From Lentisphaeraceae bacterium (GTDB lineage Bacteria > Verrucomicrobiota > Lentisphaeria > Lentisphaerales > Lentisphaeraceae): a stretch of 64,000 nt of DNA. The position numbers were made by a program, and so were the translations under genes. Location of the stretch: contig JAJPOQ010000055.1 in the NCBI GenBank assembly GCA_021232515.1, positions 19,377-83,376 of the forward strand. Reading direction: 5' to 3'. Below are positions 45,093-54,029 of the stretch, in pieces (the stretch's first letter is position 1; each line of letters opens with the position of its first letter). Under the pieces are notes generated by a model that was not told the origin of the DNA, searched no databases, and worked only from the letters and a program-made list of their open reading frames with translations.

Positions 45093-45764
45093 ATGATAAA
45101 AATTAGCGAAGATAAATTCGACCAGATTTGCCAAGGTGGCAAAGTTCTCGAAAGAGATGGGCACGGCGATAAAGTGATCCTGACTAAAGATAGAAAGATC
45201 TGTAAAATTTTCCGATGTAAACGTGCTATCTCTACTGCAAGATTTTACCCTTATGCGAAGCGTTTTGAAGATAATGCAGCAAGCTTGAATGAAATGGGGA
45301 TCCCTTGTGTTGAAGTCGAAGGTGTGTATAGAGTTCCTTCGAAAAGCCGCGACATCGTGGTATATCCACTTCTTGAAGGTGAAACACTTCGAGACTTTCT
45401 TAGAGATAATTCAGAGCAACTTGCTGAAAAGGTTTCTGGCTTAGCGACCTTTATCGCGCGTTTACACGATAAAGGGGTTTATTTTAGATCTTTGCACTTT
45501 GGAAATGTCTTGGTTCTACCATCCGGAGAATTTGGACTGATTGACGTTAGTGATATGAAAATTTATAAAAAGTCTTTAAGCCTTTCTAAAAGAGCTAGAA
45601 ACTTTAAAGCAGTTTTAAGGTATGAAGAAGATATTCAGTTTCTAAAAACCTTCGGGGAAGTCGCTTTTTTTGATAAGTACTTGGAGGTTCCTAAGTTAGA
45701 CAAAGTTAAATTTATTGGTGCAGTCAAAAAGGCAGTTGATCATACTGTTGTCGAAAAACTTTAA
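45093..45764 (+). CDS. Lipopolysaccharide-kinase-like (Kdo/InaA) small kinase
   Basis: 223 residues of the protein-kinase fold. The N-lobe has ERDGHGDKVILTKDRKICKIF, with a Lys for ATP; the catalytic loop is KGVYFRSLHFGNVLVL (HxxN-type, with Arg in place of the usual Asp position) and the metal-binding part is FGLIDVSD (DxS in place of DFG). Resembles Kdo kinase / InaA-type kinases that phosphorylate lipopolysaccharide core sugars; it could be diverged and not catalytic. It starts a run of five same-strand genes with the M48 gene 10 bases later. No strong ribosome site. Confidence 0.65.
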   Translation: MIKISEDKFDQICQGGKVLERDGHGDKVILTKDRKICKIFRCKRAISTARFYPYAKRFEDNAASLNEMGIPCVEVEGVYRVPSKSRDIVVYPLLEGETLRDFLRDNSEQLAEKVSGLATFIARLHDKGVYFRSLHFGNVLVLPSGEFGLIDVSDMKIYKKSLSLSKRARNFKAVLRYEEDIQFLKTFGEVAFFDKYLEVPKLDKVKFIGAVKKAVDHTVVEKL

Positions 45765-45774
45765 GGAGTAAGTT

Positions 45775-46947
45775 TTGATTTACGAGGGCCATGCATTTCA
45801 TGAATCATTCTCGGGCGGAAAAGCTAGTGGACGAATACAGTTCGTTGGTAACAGTGTCCACTATGAGAATGATGAAAAAGAAGTTTCCCTGCAACTGGAT
45901 GGTTTGAAGGTTGAACTAGGGGGAGCATCCAACAGAATTTTATTTATTAGTCACCCTATGAATGACGAATGGAAGCTTTTTACTTCAGATCTTACCATTT
46001 TAAATGATCTGGCTTTTGCAAATAATCACGACCTTCATAAGCAAGTCAGTAAAGCTAATAAATCTAGAAAACTTGCACTAATAATTGCTCTAACATCAGT
46101 CTTTCTTTTCTTCACATCCATGGCTTATGCATGGTTTAAAAAGGATTCTGTAATAGGTGCCGCAGTAGAGCAGATACCTGTAGAATGGGAAATACAGCTT
46201 GGTGATTCGGCATTTGGTCAGTTTACTTCAGGTAAAAGATTGCTCAAAGATGAGAAACTTGAGTCTCAGTTAGGTGAGCTTTTGGCTCCACTTGTGAAAG
46301 AAGCATCCAATGAACGTTTTGAGTACAAGTTTCACATAGTCGAGGATTCAACATTAAATGCCGCGGCATTTCCTGGCGGGAATATGATCATTCACTCTGG
46401 ATTAATTTTGAAGCTACAGAACTCTGAACAGCTATTAGGAGTTCTTGCTCATGAGATGGCTCACGTGAATAGAAGACACAGTATGAAAACACTAGTAAGT
46501 AACGCAGGTTTGTATATTGTTCTGGATACTGTGGTTGGTGGTTTTGGCGCGTTGAGCGGTGTTATTTTAAATGGAGGTTCACAACTTTTACTTCTTAAAA
46601 ATTCTCGCAGTCATGAGAAAGATGCAGATGAAATAGGTTGGGAGTACCTTGTTAAAGGTGGAATCGATCCAAGAGGCTTGATTGAATCTTTCAAGATTAT
46701 GGAAGAGTCTTTAAGTGATGAGATGAAAGAGTACTCTGAGAATTTGGATTTTTTAAGTACACACCCAGCATTAGGGGACCGAGTGTCTTATTTGGAAGAT
46801 AAATGGGAAGAAACTCGAAAACTATACAATTTTAAACCTTTGAATTTTGATTATGAATTATTTCAAAAAAATGTTCGCAAGAACTTAGAAGAATCTCCCG
46901 AGAGTAAGTCTATGCCGGAAGGAAATGAAAAAGAGGTGAAAGAATGA
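45775..46947 (+). CDS. Membrane-anchored M48 metalloprotease with N-terminal extra domain
   Basis: 390 residues from a TTG start at 45775, chosen because AAGGAG lies six bases upstream. An N-terminal beta-rich domain (about 1-70) precedes a transmembrane helix (99-121) and the M48 peptidase domain with HEMAH (His226, Glu227, His230) and a downstream Glu in HEKDADEIGWEYL (third zinc ligand). Thus a periplasm-facing or membrane-associated zinc endopeptidase of the BepA/HtpX/Oma1 kind. It overlaps the first AIM24 gene by four bases (ATGA), so is translationally coupled to it. Confidence 0.86.
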   Translation: MIYEGHAFHESFSGGKASGRIQFVGNSVHYENDEKEVSLQLDGLKVELGGASNRILFISHPMNDEWKLFTSDLTILNDLAFANNHDLHKQVSKANKSRKLALIIALTSVFLFFTSMAYAWFKKDSVIGAAVEQIPVEWEIQLGDSAFGQFTSGKRLLKDEKLESQLGELLAPLVKEASNERFEYKFHIVEDSTLNAAAFPGGNMIIHSGLILKLQNSEQLLGVLAHEMAHVNRRHSMKTLVSNAGLYIVLDTVVGGFGALSGVILNGGSQLLLLKNSRSHEKDADEIGWEYLVKGGIDPRGLIESFKIMEESLSDEMKEYSENLDFLSTHPALGDRVSYLEDKWEETRKLYNFKPLNFDYELFQKNVRKNLEESPESKSMPEGNEKEVKE

Positions 46948-47606
46948 ATACTGAGATACTAGGGAAGCCAGCATTTGCTTATGTAAATGTTGATTTGGAT
47001 CCAGGAGAAAGCGTAATCGCAGAGTCTGACGCCATGGCAACCATGTCGTCGAAACTCGACATGAAAGCTAGTTTTAACGGCGGTTTCTTTAGCGGCCTTG
47101 CCAAGAAGTTCCTTGGTGGTGAAAGCCTCTTTATAAATACATTTACAAATAATTCAGATAGCCCTCAGAGAGTCACGCTAGTTCAGGGAACTCCGGGAGA
47201 TATGGTTGAGATAGACTTAAATGGCGGCAGTTATTGTCTACAGCCTGGAGCATATATAGCCTCGACTCCAGGTCTAAAGCTTGGAGTGAAATGGGCTGGT
47301 TTTGCTTCATTCCTTGGTAGAGAAGGTTTATTTAAGCTTCAGGTGAGTGGTACAGGTAAGCTTTGGTATGGCGCTTATGGTGGATTGATCGAAAGAGAAG
47401 TCGATGGAGAGTTTATAGTCGATACAAGTCATCTTGTGGCTTATGAGCCGCAGCTTAAACTGAAAACTCAGTTAGCTGGAGGTATATTTTCAAGTTTTTT
47501 TGGTGGCGAAGGTTTAGTTACTCGAGTTGAAGGGAAAGGCCGTATAATTATTCAAACTAGAAGTATGCATGGTCTCGCAAGTTGGGCCAACGGCTACTTG
47601 TACTAA
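46944..47606 (+). CDS. AIM24 / TIGR00266 family protein, copy 1
   Basis: 220 residues, all beta. Typical family blocks: PGESVIAESDAMATMSS near the N terminus, GESLFINTFTN, GDMVEIDL, LWYGAYGGLIE, DGEFIVDTSHLVAYE, and the C-terminal GGEGLVTRVEGKGRIIIQTR. AIM24 proteins form double-stranded beta helices of unknown ligand; the yeast relative affects mitochondrial inner-membrane architecture. No signal peptide. Starts within the M48 gene's stop codon (ATGA). Confidence 0.87.
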   Translation: MNTEILGKPAFAYVNVDLDPGESVIAESDAMATMSSKLDMKASFNGGFFSGLAKKFLGGESLFINTFTNNSDSPQRVTLVQGTPGDMVEIDLNGGSYCLQPGAYIASTPGLKLGVKWAGFASFLGREGLFKLQVSGTGKLWYGAYGGLIEREVDGEFIVDTSHLVAYEPQLKLKTQLAGGIFSSFFGGEGLVTRVEGKGRIIIQTRSMHGLASWANGYLY

Positions 47607-47618
47607 AGGGGTTTTAGA

Positions 47619-48296
47619 ATGAATATAGAAATAGTTCACGGACCAGGTAGCTCAGCTGCAAAAGTTAAATTAGATGCAGGAGAGACTCTTACAGCTGAAG
47701 GTGGATCTATGATTTCCATGAGTGGGGATATGAGAATTACGACTACTACCCTTAAGAAAAACAAAGGTGGTATCCTCAAGGCGATGAAAAGAATGTTAGC
47801 CGGAGAAAATTTCTTCCTAAATCATTACAATCCGAGCGCATTAGGTGGGGAAGTTATCTTGTCTACCACTCTTCCAGGAGATATGATGACTTATGAATTG
47901 GATAGCGAAAACTTGATAGTTCAGGGTGGTTCATTTGTTGCTTGTGATGAATCGGTAGATATGGATATGAATTGGCAAGGCTTTAAAAGCTTTTTAGCAG
48001 ATGATTCGTTGTTTTGGTTGAATTTAAGTGGTTCAGGTAAAGTAATTATCAATTCATTTGGAGCCATATATCCTGTAGAAGTTGATGGTGAATATATTGT
48101 CGATACAGGTCACATAGTTGCCTTCAATGAAACTTTGAACTTTGAACTTACTAAAGCTGGAGGTAGTTGGATAACTGCTATAATGGGTGGCGAAGGTTTA
48201 GTTTGTAGGTTTAAAGGGAAAGGGACTGTTTGGTGTCAGTCTCATAATGCTAACAGTTTTGGATCAAGTCTTGGTTCTATGCTGAAACCACGATAG
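47619..48296 (+). CDS. AIM24 / TIGR00266 family protein, copy 2
   Basis: 225 residues, paralogous to the genes on either side: AGETLTAEGGSMISMSG, GENFFLNHYN, GDMMTYELD, GSGKVIINSFGAIYPVEVDGEYIVDTGHIVAFN and GGEGLVCRFKGKGTVWCQSH. The W-G-F-K-S-F core (NWQGFKSFLADDSLF) is shared by all three. AAGGGG lies before the ATG, 12 bases after the previous stop. Presumably forms a homo- or hetero-oligomer with its neighbours (inference). Confidence 0.87.
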   Translation: MNIEIVHGPGSSAAKVKLDAGETLTAEGGSMISMSGDMRITTTTLKKNKGGILKAMKRMLAGENFFLNHYNPSALGGEVILSTTLPGDMMTYELDSENLIVQGGSFVACDESVDMDMNWQGFKSFLADDSLFWLNLSGSGKVIINSFGAIYPVEVDGEYIVDTGHIVAFNETLNFELTKAGGSWITAIMGGEGLVCRFKGKGTVWCQSHNANSFGSSLGSMLKPR

Positions 48297-48305
48297 GAGA
48301 AGAGG

Positions 48306-48989
48306 ATGACAGAAAATAATTCACTATTTGACTATCACTTTGATTGTAAGCCAGACTATGCGTTTTTAACGGTTAATATTCCTGCCGGGGAAACTTTAAA
48401 GGTTGAAGCTTCATCCATGGCAACAATGGATACAACGATAAAAATGAAAACCAAAATGAGGGGGGGCTTTAGTAGGTTCCTAACAGGGGAATCACTGTTT
48501 ATAAATGAATTTACAGCTCAACAAGGACCTGGAGAGATACAAATAGCTCCCGGATGCCCAGGTGACATGGAACACGTTTTCCTTGAAAATGAGACAATTT
48601 TTTTACAAAACTCAGCCTATGTAGCTTCTACGATGGATGTTAACATCGAAACAAAGTGGCAAGGACTAATGAAAGGTTTTTTTTCCAAAGAAGGCCTCTT
48701 CCTTATTAGGTGTTCCGGTCACGGGGATTTATGGTTTAATACTTATGGCGGCCTAATTCAAATTGATGTTGATGGAAGTTATGTTGTTGATAACGGACAT
48801 ATAGTCGCTTTTACTGATGGTCTGGACTACAACGTAGAGTTTATTGGTGGTATGAAGTCTTTATTCTTATCCGGAGAAGGCCTAGTTTGTCGTTTTGAGG
48901 GCAAAGGTAAAGTTTGGATTCAAACAAGACAGGTAGCTCCTTTTACTTGGTGGCTTCAGCCATTTCGACCAGTTAAAAGTAGTGATTAA
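48306..48989 (+). CDS. AIM24 / TIGR00266 family protein, copy 3
   Basis: 227 residues: AGETLKVEASSMATMD, GESLFINEFTA, GDMEHVFLE, GDLWFNTYGGLIQIDVDGSYVVDNGHIVAFT and SGEGLVCRFEGKGKVWIQTR. Closest by eye to copy 1 at the N terminus (both have MATM) and to copy 2 at the C terminus (VCRF). Separated from copy 2 by 9 bases with GGAGAAGAGG as ribosome site. The last gene of the cluster; a 151-base gap to folE follows. Confidence 0.87.
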   Translation: MTENNSLFDYHFDCKPDYAFLTVNIPAGETLKVEASSMATMDTTIKMKTKMRGGFSRFLTGESLFINEFTAQQGPGEIQIAPGCPGDMEHVFLENETIFLQNSAYVASTMDVNIETKWQGLMKGFFSKEGLFLIRCSGHGDLWFNTYGGLIQIDVDGSYVVDNGHIVAFTDGLDYNVEFIGGMKSLFLSGEGLVCRFEGKGKVWIQTRQVAPFTWWLQPFRPVKSSD

Positions 48990-49140
48990 TTAAATCGGCA
49001 ACGAGACTACAATTCTTTGTATTAAATTATAGTTGAGATTCAAAGTTATCTGTTTTTATTTTATCGGTACAACGATGAAAATGTTGTAAGTGAATATTTA
49101 CGAATCATATTATTCCGAAAATTTATTTAAAGGATTTAGC

Positions 49141-49815
49141 ATGTTTGATGCATCAAAAAGTGACCCAAAGTTAGGCCTAGAAGTAAGTGAATATTTGAAA
49201 GGTATAAACCAAGAGACACCGGTACTTAAAACAAATCTTTCATCTCAAGAGAAAATAGAAAAGGTTACTGGCCTTTTTTCAGAGATAATGGAGACTTTAG
49301 GATTAGATCTAACCGATGACAGTCTAACAGATACTCCTAAACGAGTTGCTAAGATGTATGTAAACGAAATATTCTGGGGTATGCAACCTGAAAATTTCCC
49401 TAAATGCACAGCGATTGATAATAAGATGGATTATGATGAGATGGTAACGATTCGGGATGTTAAGGTCATGTCGAATTGTGAGCACCATTTTGTCGTAATT
49501 GATGGTGTGGCTAACATCGCTTATATACCAAATAAAAAAGTTATAGGATTAAGTAAAATTAATCGTATTGTAGAGTACTTCAGTCGCAGACCACAAGTAC
49601 AAGAAAGATTGACGAATCAGATCTTTCACTGCTTGACATATATATTGGATACGGAAAATGTTGCAGTGGTTATAGATGCAACTCACTACTGCGTAAAGTC
49701 TAGAGGTGTGCAGGATGTTAACTCCCATACTTTCACTTCGAAACTTGGTGGTATCTTTAGGGAAAATCCTGCGACTAGAGCAGAGTTTTATGCATTGGTG
49801 AAAAAGACTTCGTAA
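49141..49815 (+). CDS. folE: GTP cyclohydrolase I
   Basis: 224 residues from the ATG at 49141 (AAAGGA upstream; earlier GTG at 49090 rejected). Zinc and catalytic motifs: [11 protein letters not shown] (Cys, His ligands), [28 protein letters not shown], and [12 protein letters not shown] (third ligand Cys, and substrate His). Converts GTP to 7,8-dihydroneopterin triphosphate, the first step to folate and to tetrahydrobiopterin-type pterins. Monocistronic and followed by a terminator. A pteridine-reductase-like SDR and a pterin-carbinolamine dehydratase are 5-9 kb away. Confidence 0.95.
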   Translation: MFDASKSDPKLGLEVSEYLKGINQETPVLKTNLSSQEKIEKVTGLFSEIMETLGLDLTDDSLTDTPKRVAKMYVNEIFWGMQPENFPKCTAIDNKMDYDEMVTIRDVKVMSNCEHHFVVIDGVANIAYIPNKKVIGLSKINRIVEYFSRRPQVQERLTNQIFHCLTYILDTENVAVVIDATHYCVKSRGVQDVNSHTFTSKLGGIFRENPATRAEFYALVKKTS

Positions 49816-49830
49816 AGTAAGTAAATAAAA

Positions 49831-49852
49831 TGCGCCTTGGAGCAAAGGCGCA
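49831..49852. terminator. Terminator between folE and lipoprotein gene
   Basis: Stem TGCGCCTT (49831-49838) / AAGGCGCA (49845-49852) with a 6-base loop. An A-rich run before the stem gives a U-tract for the minus-strand gene; the plus-strand tail (CTTTAG) is weaker. Confidence 0.8.
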
Positions 49853-49875
49853 CTTTAGTGATTTTGGATCTTAAA

Positions 49876-50286
49876 CTATTTACTAGTTTTGATACCAGTG
49901 CCTTCAGCAGTATCTAGATAGATACCGAAAAAGATGAATGGTATACCAAGGTAAGTTTCTTTAGGTGCGCTAACATTAATCATAGCGTTTGCGCCGTCAG
50001 CTTTTGCAGAGTCTGCAAGTTTGCCAACTTGTTCTTCGTTAGTTTGCTTTGGGTAAACTTCAGCAAATTTACCAATTCCTGGGATACCAAATCCAAGACC
50101 GATTTCAGTGCTTGTATGGAATCCTGTAGCTTTATAGTTTTCGAAAGTACCATCACCAGTAGTGATGTTTTTCATTCCTTTATCTTTTGCAACAGAACCT
50201 AGGTTTGTTCCACCTGGGATGTGTACACAACTTGTAAAAAGTGCAGTTGCGCTAATAGCGATTGCTGTAAGAATGCTTTTTTTCAT
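49876..50286 (-). CDS. Small lipoprotein of unknown function
   Basis: 136 residues with a lipoprotein signal and lipobox LFTSC (about Cys20). The mature part is Gly-rich (LGFGIPGIGKFAEVYPKQ) and contains ADGANAMINVSAPKETYLGIPFIFFGIYLDTAEG. No family recognised; resembles small outer-membrane lipoproteins of the TRL-like type (GANAxINV near the C-terminal half). AGGGAAA lies before the ATG. Confidence 0.7.
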   Translation of the reverse strand: MKKSILTAIAISATALFTSCVHIPGGTNLGSVAKDKGMKNITTGDGTFENYKATGFHTSTEIGLGFGIPGIGKFAEVYPKQTNEEQVGKLADSAKADGANAMINVSAPKETYLGIPFIFFGIYLDTAEGTGIKTSK

Positions 50287-50450
50287 AATTTCCCTTTAGG
50301 GTTTTGAATTTTATGCTCCAAAGATTGATGTTATTGCATCAATCGTTAAAGATTTTAATATATTAATGATAATAAATCAATGTTGATAATCCATTAATTT
50401 AATTTTTTAAATTAGGCGTTAAATAAGAGTGTATTTAGGTGTAAGCAGGT

Positions 50451-51380
50451 ATGAGTTTTTTAGATATTTTTAAGAAGAAGAAAACATGCTCAGTGAAAGA
50501 TGAGCATAGCTTTTCAGATAAAGAATTAGCAGAGTGGCCAAGTGTACCTGTTGATGGTACAAAAGTTCCTACAATTGAGCAAGTGAAAAAATTTGGCGGT
50601 GTTTCAGGTAAAAGTGCTGAGTTGGTAATAGAAGCTTGTGAGAAATTTAAGAAAGAAGGTGACTATTTAGAGTATCAGCCTGTTATGGAGTCGCAGTACG
50701 GTTTGTTTACTGTGCCTGCGATGATTCGTCGTGAGGATGGTACTTTTAGAGCATTTTATAGTACATCTTTAGAGTGGAGTGAGAGTGAGTATCAGAAGCT
50801 ATTAAATTGGGTTATCTGTGTGCGCGGTTGTGACTTTATCCATACTTTTAAAATTATTGTTTGTCAAAACGACTCCACTTTACCTAAAAAGGTGGAAGAA
50901 ATAGTTTCGGATAAAGCTGTTCATCGCATGATGATTAACCAAATTCCTCATTTTAGGAAGGGCAATAATAAAGTTAATAGTCGAGTTTTTGCTGAAGCTT
51001 TTGGTTTTCACTTCAACGATAATAAGATTCTAAATTTTGATTTTACAGCGTTAGAGCAAATAGAGAATTGGTATAAGAAGCAAGTTATTAGCTGTCAAAA
51101 CGACTCTTTTTATTATCCTTTTTATGTTCAGTTTATTGCTGCTTATTTCGGTAGAGTTCTTTGCGAGGCCTTTAAAGTCGATTGGCAAGAAGTGGCTGGT
51201 GGCGAAGTCGTTGTGATTCCGGGTTCAAAACTGAAACCTAGGAAGCATGGCAGGGCTTCTGGGGATATGAAAGTGAACGTTATGCAAATAGTTGCGGACT
51301 TTGTATTGAACCCTCGATTAGAGAATTCACTAGTGACTAACTACAAAATGATCGATGCTGAAGTTTTAAAAGAAGCCTGA
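50451..51380 (+). CDS. Hypothetical cytoplasmic protein
   Basis: 309 residues, no signal peptide and no transmembrane segment. A Lys-rich start (DIFKKKKTCSVKDE) precedes a helical region. A notable feature is a repeated element, IIVCQNDSTL (about 142-151) and VISCQNDSFY (about 218-227), each about 75 residues apart, suggesting partial internal duplication or a conserved surface. The C-terminal part has YFGRVLCEAF. I do not recognise the family. It lies between a lipoprotein gene (opposite strand) and a sulfatase 47 bases downstream. Confidence 0.7.
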   Translation: MSFLDIFKKKKTCSVKDEHSFSDKELAEWPSVPVDGTKVPTIEQVKKFGGVSGKSAELVIEACEKFKKEGDYLEYQPVMESQYGLFTVPAMIRREDGTFRAFYSTSLEWSESEYQKLLNWVICVRGCDFIHTFKIIVCQNDSTLPKKVEEIVSDKAVHRMMINQIPHFRKGNNKVNSRVFAEAFGFHFNDNKILNFDFTALEQIENWYKKQVISCQNDSFYYPFYVQFIAAYFGRVLCEAFKVDWQEVAGGEVVVIPGSKLKPRKHGRASGDMKVNVMQIVADFVLNPRLENSLVTNYKMIDAEVLKEA

Positions 51381-51427
51381 AAGGTTTGCTTTAATTAAGC
51401 GTATATGCTGAAAAAAGAGAGGTATTG

Positions 51428-52795
51428 ATGAAAAGTTTTTTAGTGTATTTGTTTGTGTTTTTAACGGCTAATTCTCAAGAAAAGCCAAACATTATTTTTA
51501 TTTTGGCAGATGACTTGGGGTATGCAGATGTTGGCTTTAATGGGCAAAAATACATAAAGACTCCCAATATTGATAAGATGCGTAGCGAAGGAATGAGTTT
51601 TCAGCAGCACTATTCAGGTAGTACAGTTTGTGCACCTTCGCGATCTTCTTTGATGACAGGTCTTCATACGGGGAATACTAGAGTTCGTGGTAATGGACCT
51701 GGTCATTTATTGGCATCAGATAAAACCGTTGGTGAACTACTTCAATCTGCTGGTTACAAAACAGCTTGTATTGGTAAGTGGGGACTTGGGACTTATGAAG
51801 ATGAGGGGAATCCTCACAAAAAAGGCTTTGACCACTTTTTTGGTTATATTGATCAGCGTCGAGCTCATCACTACTATCAAGACTACTTATGGCGGAATGG
51901 CGAAAAAGAGTTTTATCCCGATAATCCAAAATTGAGAAATAAGTATAGCCACGATTTATTTACGGAAGATGCCTTGTCATTTATTGAGAATAATAAAGAG
52001 AATCCTTTCTTTTTATACTTAGCTTACACTATCCCTCATGTCGATTTAGATGTGCCAGAAGAATCAGTGAAACCTTATCTACATTTACCAGAAAAAGGTC
52101 CTTATAAAGGTTCTCACTATATAAGTTGTGAAAAGCCTCGAGCCACTTTTGCAGGTATGGTTTCAAGGTTAGATAAGCACGTTGGTCAAATTTTAGAAAA
52201 ATTAAAAAGTTTAAATATCTCTGAAAATACCCTAGTGATTTTTACGAGTGATAATGGCCCGACACCAGCAGGTGGGGCAGACCCAGAATTTTTCAATGGA
52301 AATGGTGACTTTAAAGGAGTCAAAAGAGACCTTTATGAAGGCGGCGTCCGCATGCCATTTGTAGCTCACTGGCCGGGTAAAATAAAAGCTAATTCAAGTT
52401 CTATGCATATGTCCGCCTTTTGGGACTTTATGCCAACATGTGCAGAATTAGCTGGAGTGAAAACTTTTAAGACAGATGGCATATCTTATTTACCCACTCT
52501 TTTGGGCCAAACTAAAAATCAGCAGCAGCATGAATACCTATACTGGGAGTTTTTTGAGAAAGGCGGCAAACAAGCTCTTCGACAGGGGGACTGGAAAGCA
52601 GTAAGGCTAAATGTCCATAGAAACCTTCGTGCTCAAGTAGAACTTTATAACATTAAGAATGATCCTGGAGAGCAAAAGAACTTAGCCAAGGAGTTTCCCG
52701 AACTTGCGACTGAGTTGTCGAAGAAAATGTTCGAAGTTCGTACAGAGTCAGAACTGTATCAGTTTGGTAAGCAAAAAAAGAAATCTAAAAAGTAA
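51428..52795 (+). CDS. Sulfatase (arylsulfatase A type)
   Basis: 455 residues from the ATG at 51428 (GAGAGG upstream). A short signal peptide (MKSFLVYLFVFLTANS). Motifs: FILADDLGYADVGFNG with metal-binding Asp pair, CAPSRSSLMTGLHTG with Cys68 as the formylglycine precursor, and IFTSDNGPTPAGGADPEF for the second metal site. The C-terminal ELYNIKNDPGEQKNLAKE is typical of the family. Periplasmic sulfate-ester hydrolase, probably acting on polysaccharide. Shares the arylsulfatase A-like GNTRVRGNG segment after the active site, unlike the other two sulfatases here. Confidence 0.92.
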   Translation: MKSFLVYLFVFLTANSQEKPNIIFILADDLGYADVGFNGQKYIKTPNIDKMRSEGMSFQQHYSGSTVCAPSRSSLMTGLHTGNTRVRGNGPGHLLASDKTVGELLQSAGYKTACIGKWGLGTYEDEGNPHKKGFDHFFGYIDQRRAHHYYQDYLWRNGEKEFYPDNPKLRNKYSHDLFTEDALSFIENNKENPFFLYLAYTIPHVDLDVPEESVKPYLHLPEKGPYKGSHYISCEKPRATFAGMVSRLDKHVGQILEKLKSLNISENTLVIFTSDNGPTPAGGADPEFFNGNGDFKGVKRDLYEGGVRMPFVAHWPGKIKANSSSMHMSAFWDFMPTCAELAGVKTFKTDGISYLPTLLGQTKNQQQHEYLYWEFFEKGGKQALRQGDWKAVRLNVHRNLRAQVELYNIKNDPGEQKNLAKEFPELATELSKKMFEVRTESELYQFGKQKKKSKK

Positions 52796-52889
52796 GCAGA
52801 GTTTGTTCTAATCTGGTGAAGTGACACTTGCCTGAACTAGTGAAAAGCTTTATAATTTAGCTTCAAATTAAGATTTCTTTGGGGAAAAA

Positions 52890-54029
52890 ATGACAGATAT
52901 AAGTCTTCAATCAGGCTTCGATGACTCTGGATCACACACTATTTTAGTGGCTGATGATCTAGCAGACAATGTTATGATCCTCAAAACTTTTTTACATCAC
53001 CACAATTATAGAACCGTTACAGCGAGCAATGGCCAAGAAACTCTAGATGCTTTGAAAGAGCATAGCCCCCATCTTATATTAGTAGATTTGAATATGCCAG
53101 ATATGAGTGGCCTTGAGGTAATTAAAAAGATTCGTAAAGACGAGGCCTATGATAATGTTGGTATCATTTTATTAACGGCTTCATGTAATTTAGAGCAGTT
53201 ATTGAAATCCTTTAAGGCTGGTGCTGATGACTATATACAAAAGCCTTATCATCACATAGAAATGTTGGCTCGAGTTCAATCTGTACTTAAGAAACATGAG
53301 TCAAATTTAAAGCTGATTGAAGTTAATAAGCGTTTGGATGAGTTTAATCAGGACTTAGAAGAAACAGTGGCTAAACAGGTTGATGAGCTCGAGAAAGTGA
53401 ATCGCTTACGTCGTTACTTTTCTCCTCAAGTTGCAGAGAAATTTTTAAACGAAGAAGCAGCACCTTTTTCAAATAAACGTACAGAGATAACTGTAGTGTT
53501 TTTAGACTTAAGAGGTTTTACCCACTTTGCAGAGCAAAACGATGCCGATGTGATCATGAGTACACTTTCAGAATTTCACAGTTCTGTTGGACCCGTCATT
53601 TTTCAGTTTAATGCAACTCTCGAGCGTTTTACTGGTGATGGGCTTATGTGCTTTATCGGAGCTCCACATGCCGAGGAAAAACACGCCGATAAGGCCGTGG
53701 ATATGGCAAAGGCTATGCAAGAGGAAGTGTCAAAGCTTGTAGGAGGCTGGCAGAAGAAAGGTTATGGCCTTGGTCTCGGTATTGGTATATCAACAGGTAT
53801 GGCTTCTACAGGAACGATAGGTTTTGAAAAGCGTTTAGACTACGCGGCTATTGGTAGTGTGACAAACTTATCTTCTAGATTGTGTGCGATGGCAGAAGCT
53901 GGAGAAGTACTCGTTTCTGAGTACACGGCAAACAACCTAAAAGACAAGTCTCAATTGGTTTCGAAAGGTAAAAAGAGTTTGAAAGGTTTTACGGATGATG
54001 TAAAAGTTTTTTCTCTCAAATCTCAATAA
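52890..54029 (+). CDS. Response regulator with class III adenylate/guanylate cyclase output
   Basis: 379 residues. A receiver domain (about 17-130) has VADDLAD, phospho-acceptor Asp66 in LILVDLNMPDM, LLTAS and QKPY. A coiled-coil linker (about 135-175) leads to a class III nucleotide cyclase domain (about 195-370): VVFLDLRGFTHF (metal Asp206), RFTGDGLMCFIG (second metal Asp250), LGIGISTGMASTGTIG and DYAAIGSVTNLSSRL. Both metal Asp are present, so it should be catalytically active; adenylate cyclase is more likely than guanylate. The product would be a second messenger under phosphorelay control. The 3' end overlaps the convergent SDR gene by 14 bases. Confidence 0.88.
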   Translation: MTDISLQSGFDDSGSHTILVADDLADNVMILKTFLHHHNYRTVTASNGQETLDALKEHSPHLILVDLNMPDMSGLEVIKKIRKDEAYDNVGIILLTASCNLEQLLKSFKAGADDYIQKPYHHIEMLARVQSVLKKHESNLKLIEVNKRLDEFNQDLEETVAKQVDELEKVNRLRRYFSPQVAEKFLNEEAAPFSNKRTEITVVFLDLRGFTHFAEQNDADVIMSTLSEFHSSVGPVIFQFNATLERFTGDGLMCFIGAPHAEEKHADKAVDMAKAMQEEVSKLVGGWQKKGYGLGLGIGISTGMASTGTIGFEKRLDYAAIGSVTNLSSRLCAMAEAGEVLVSEYTANNLKDKSQLVSKGKKSLKGFTDDVKVFSLKSQ

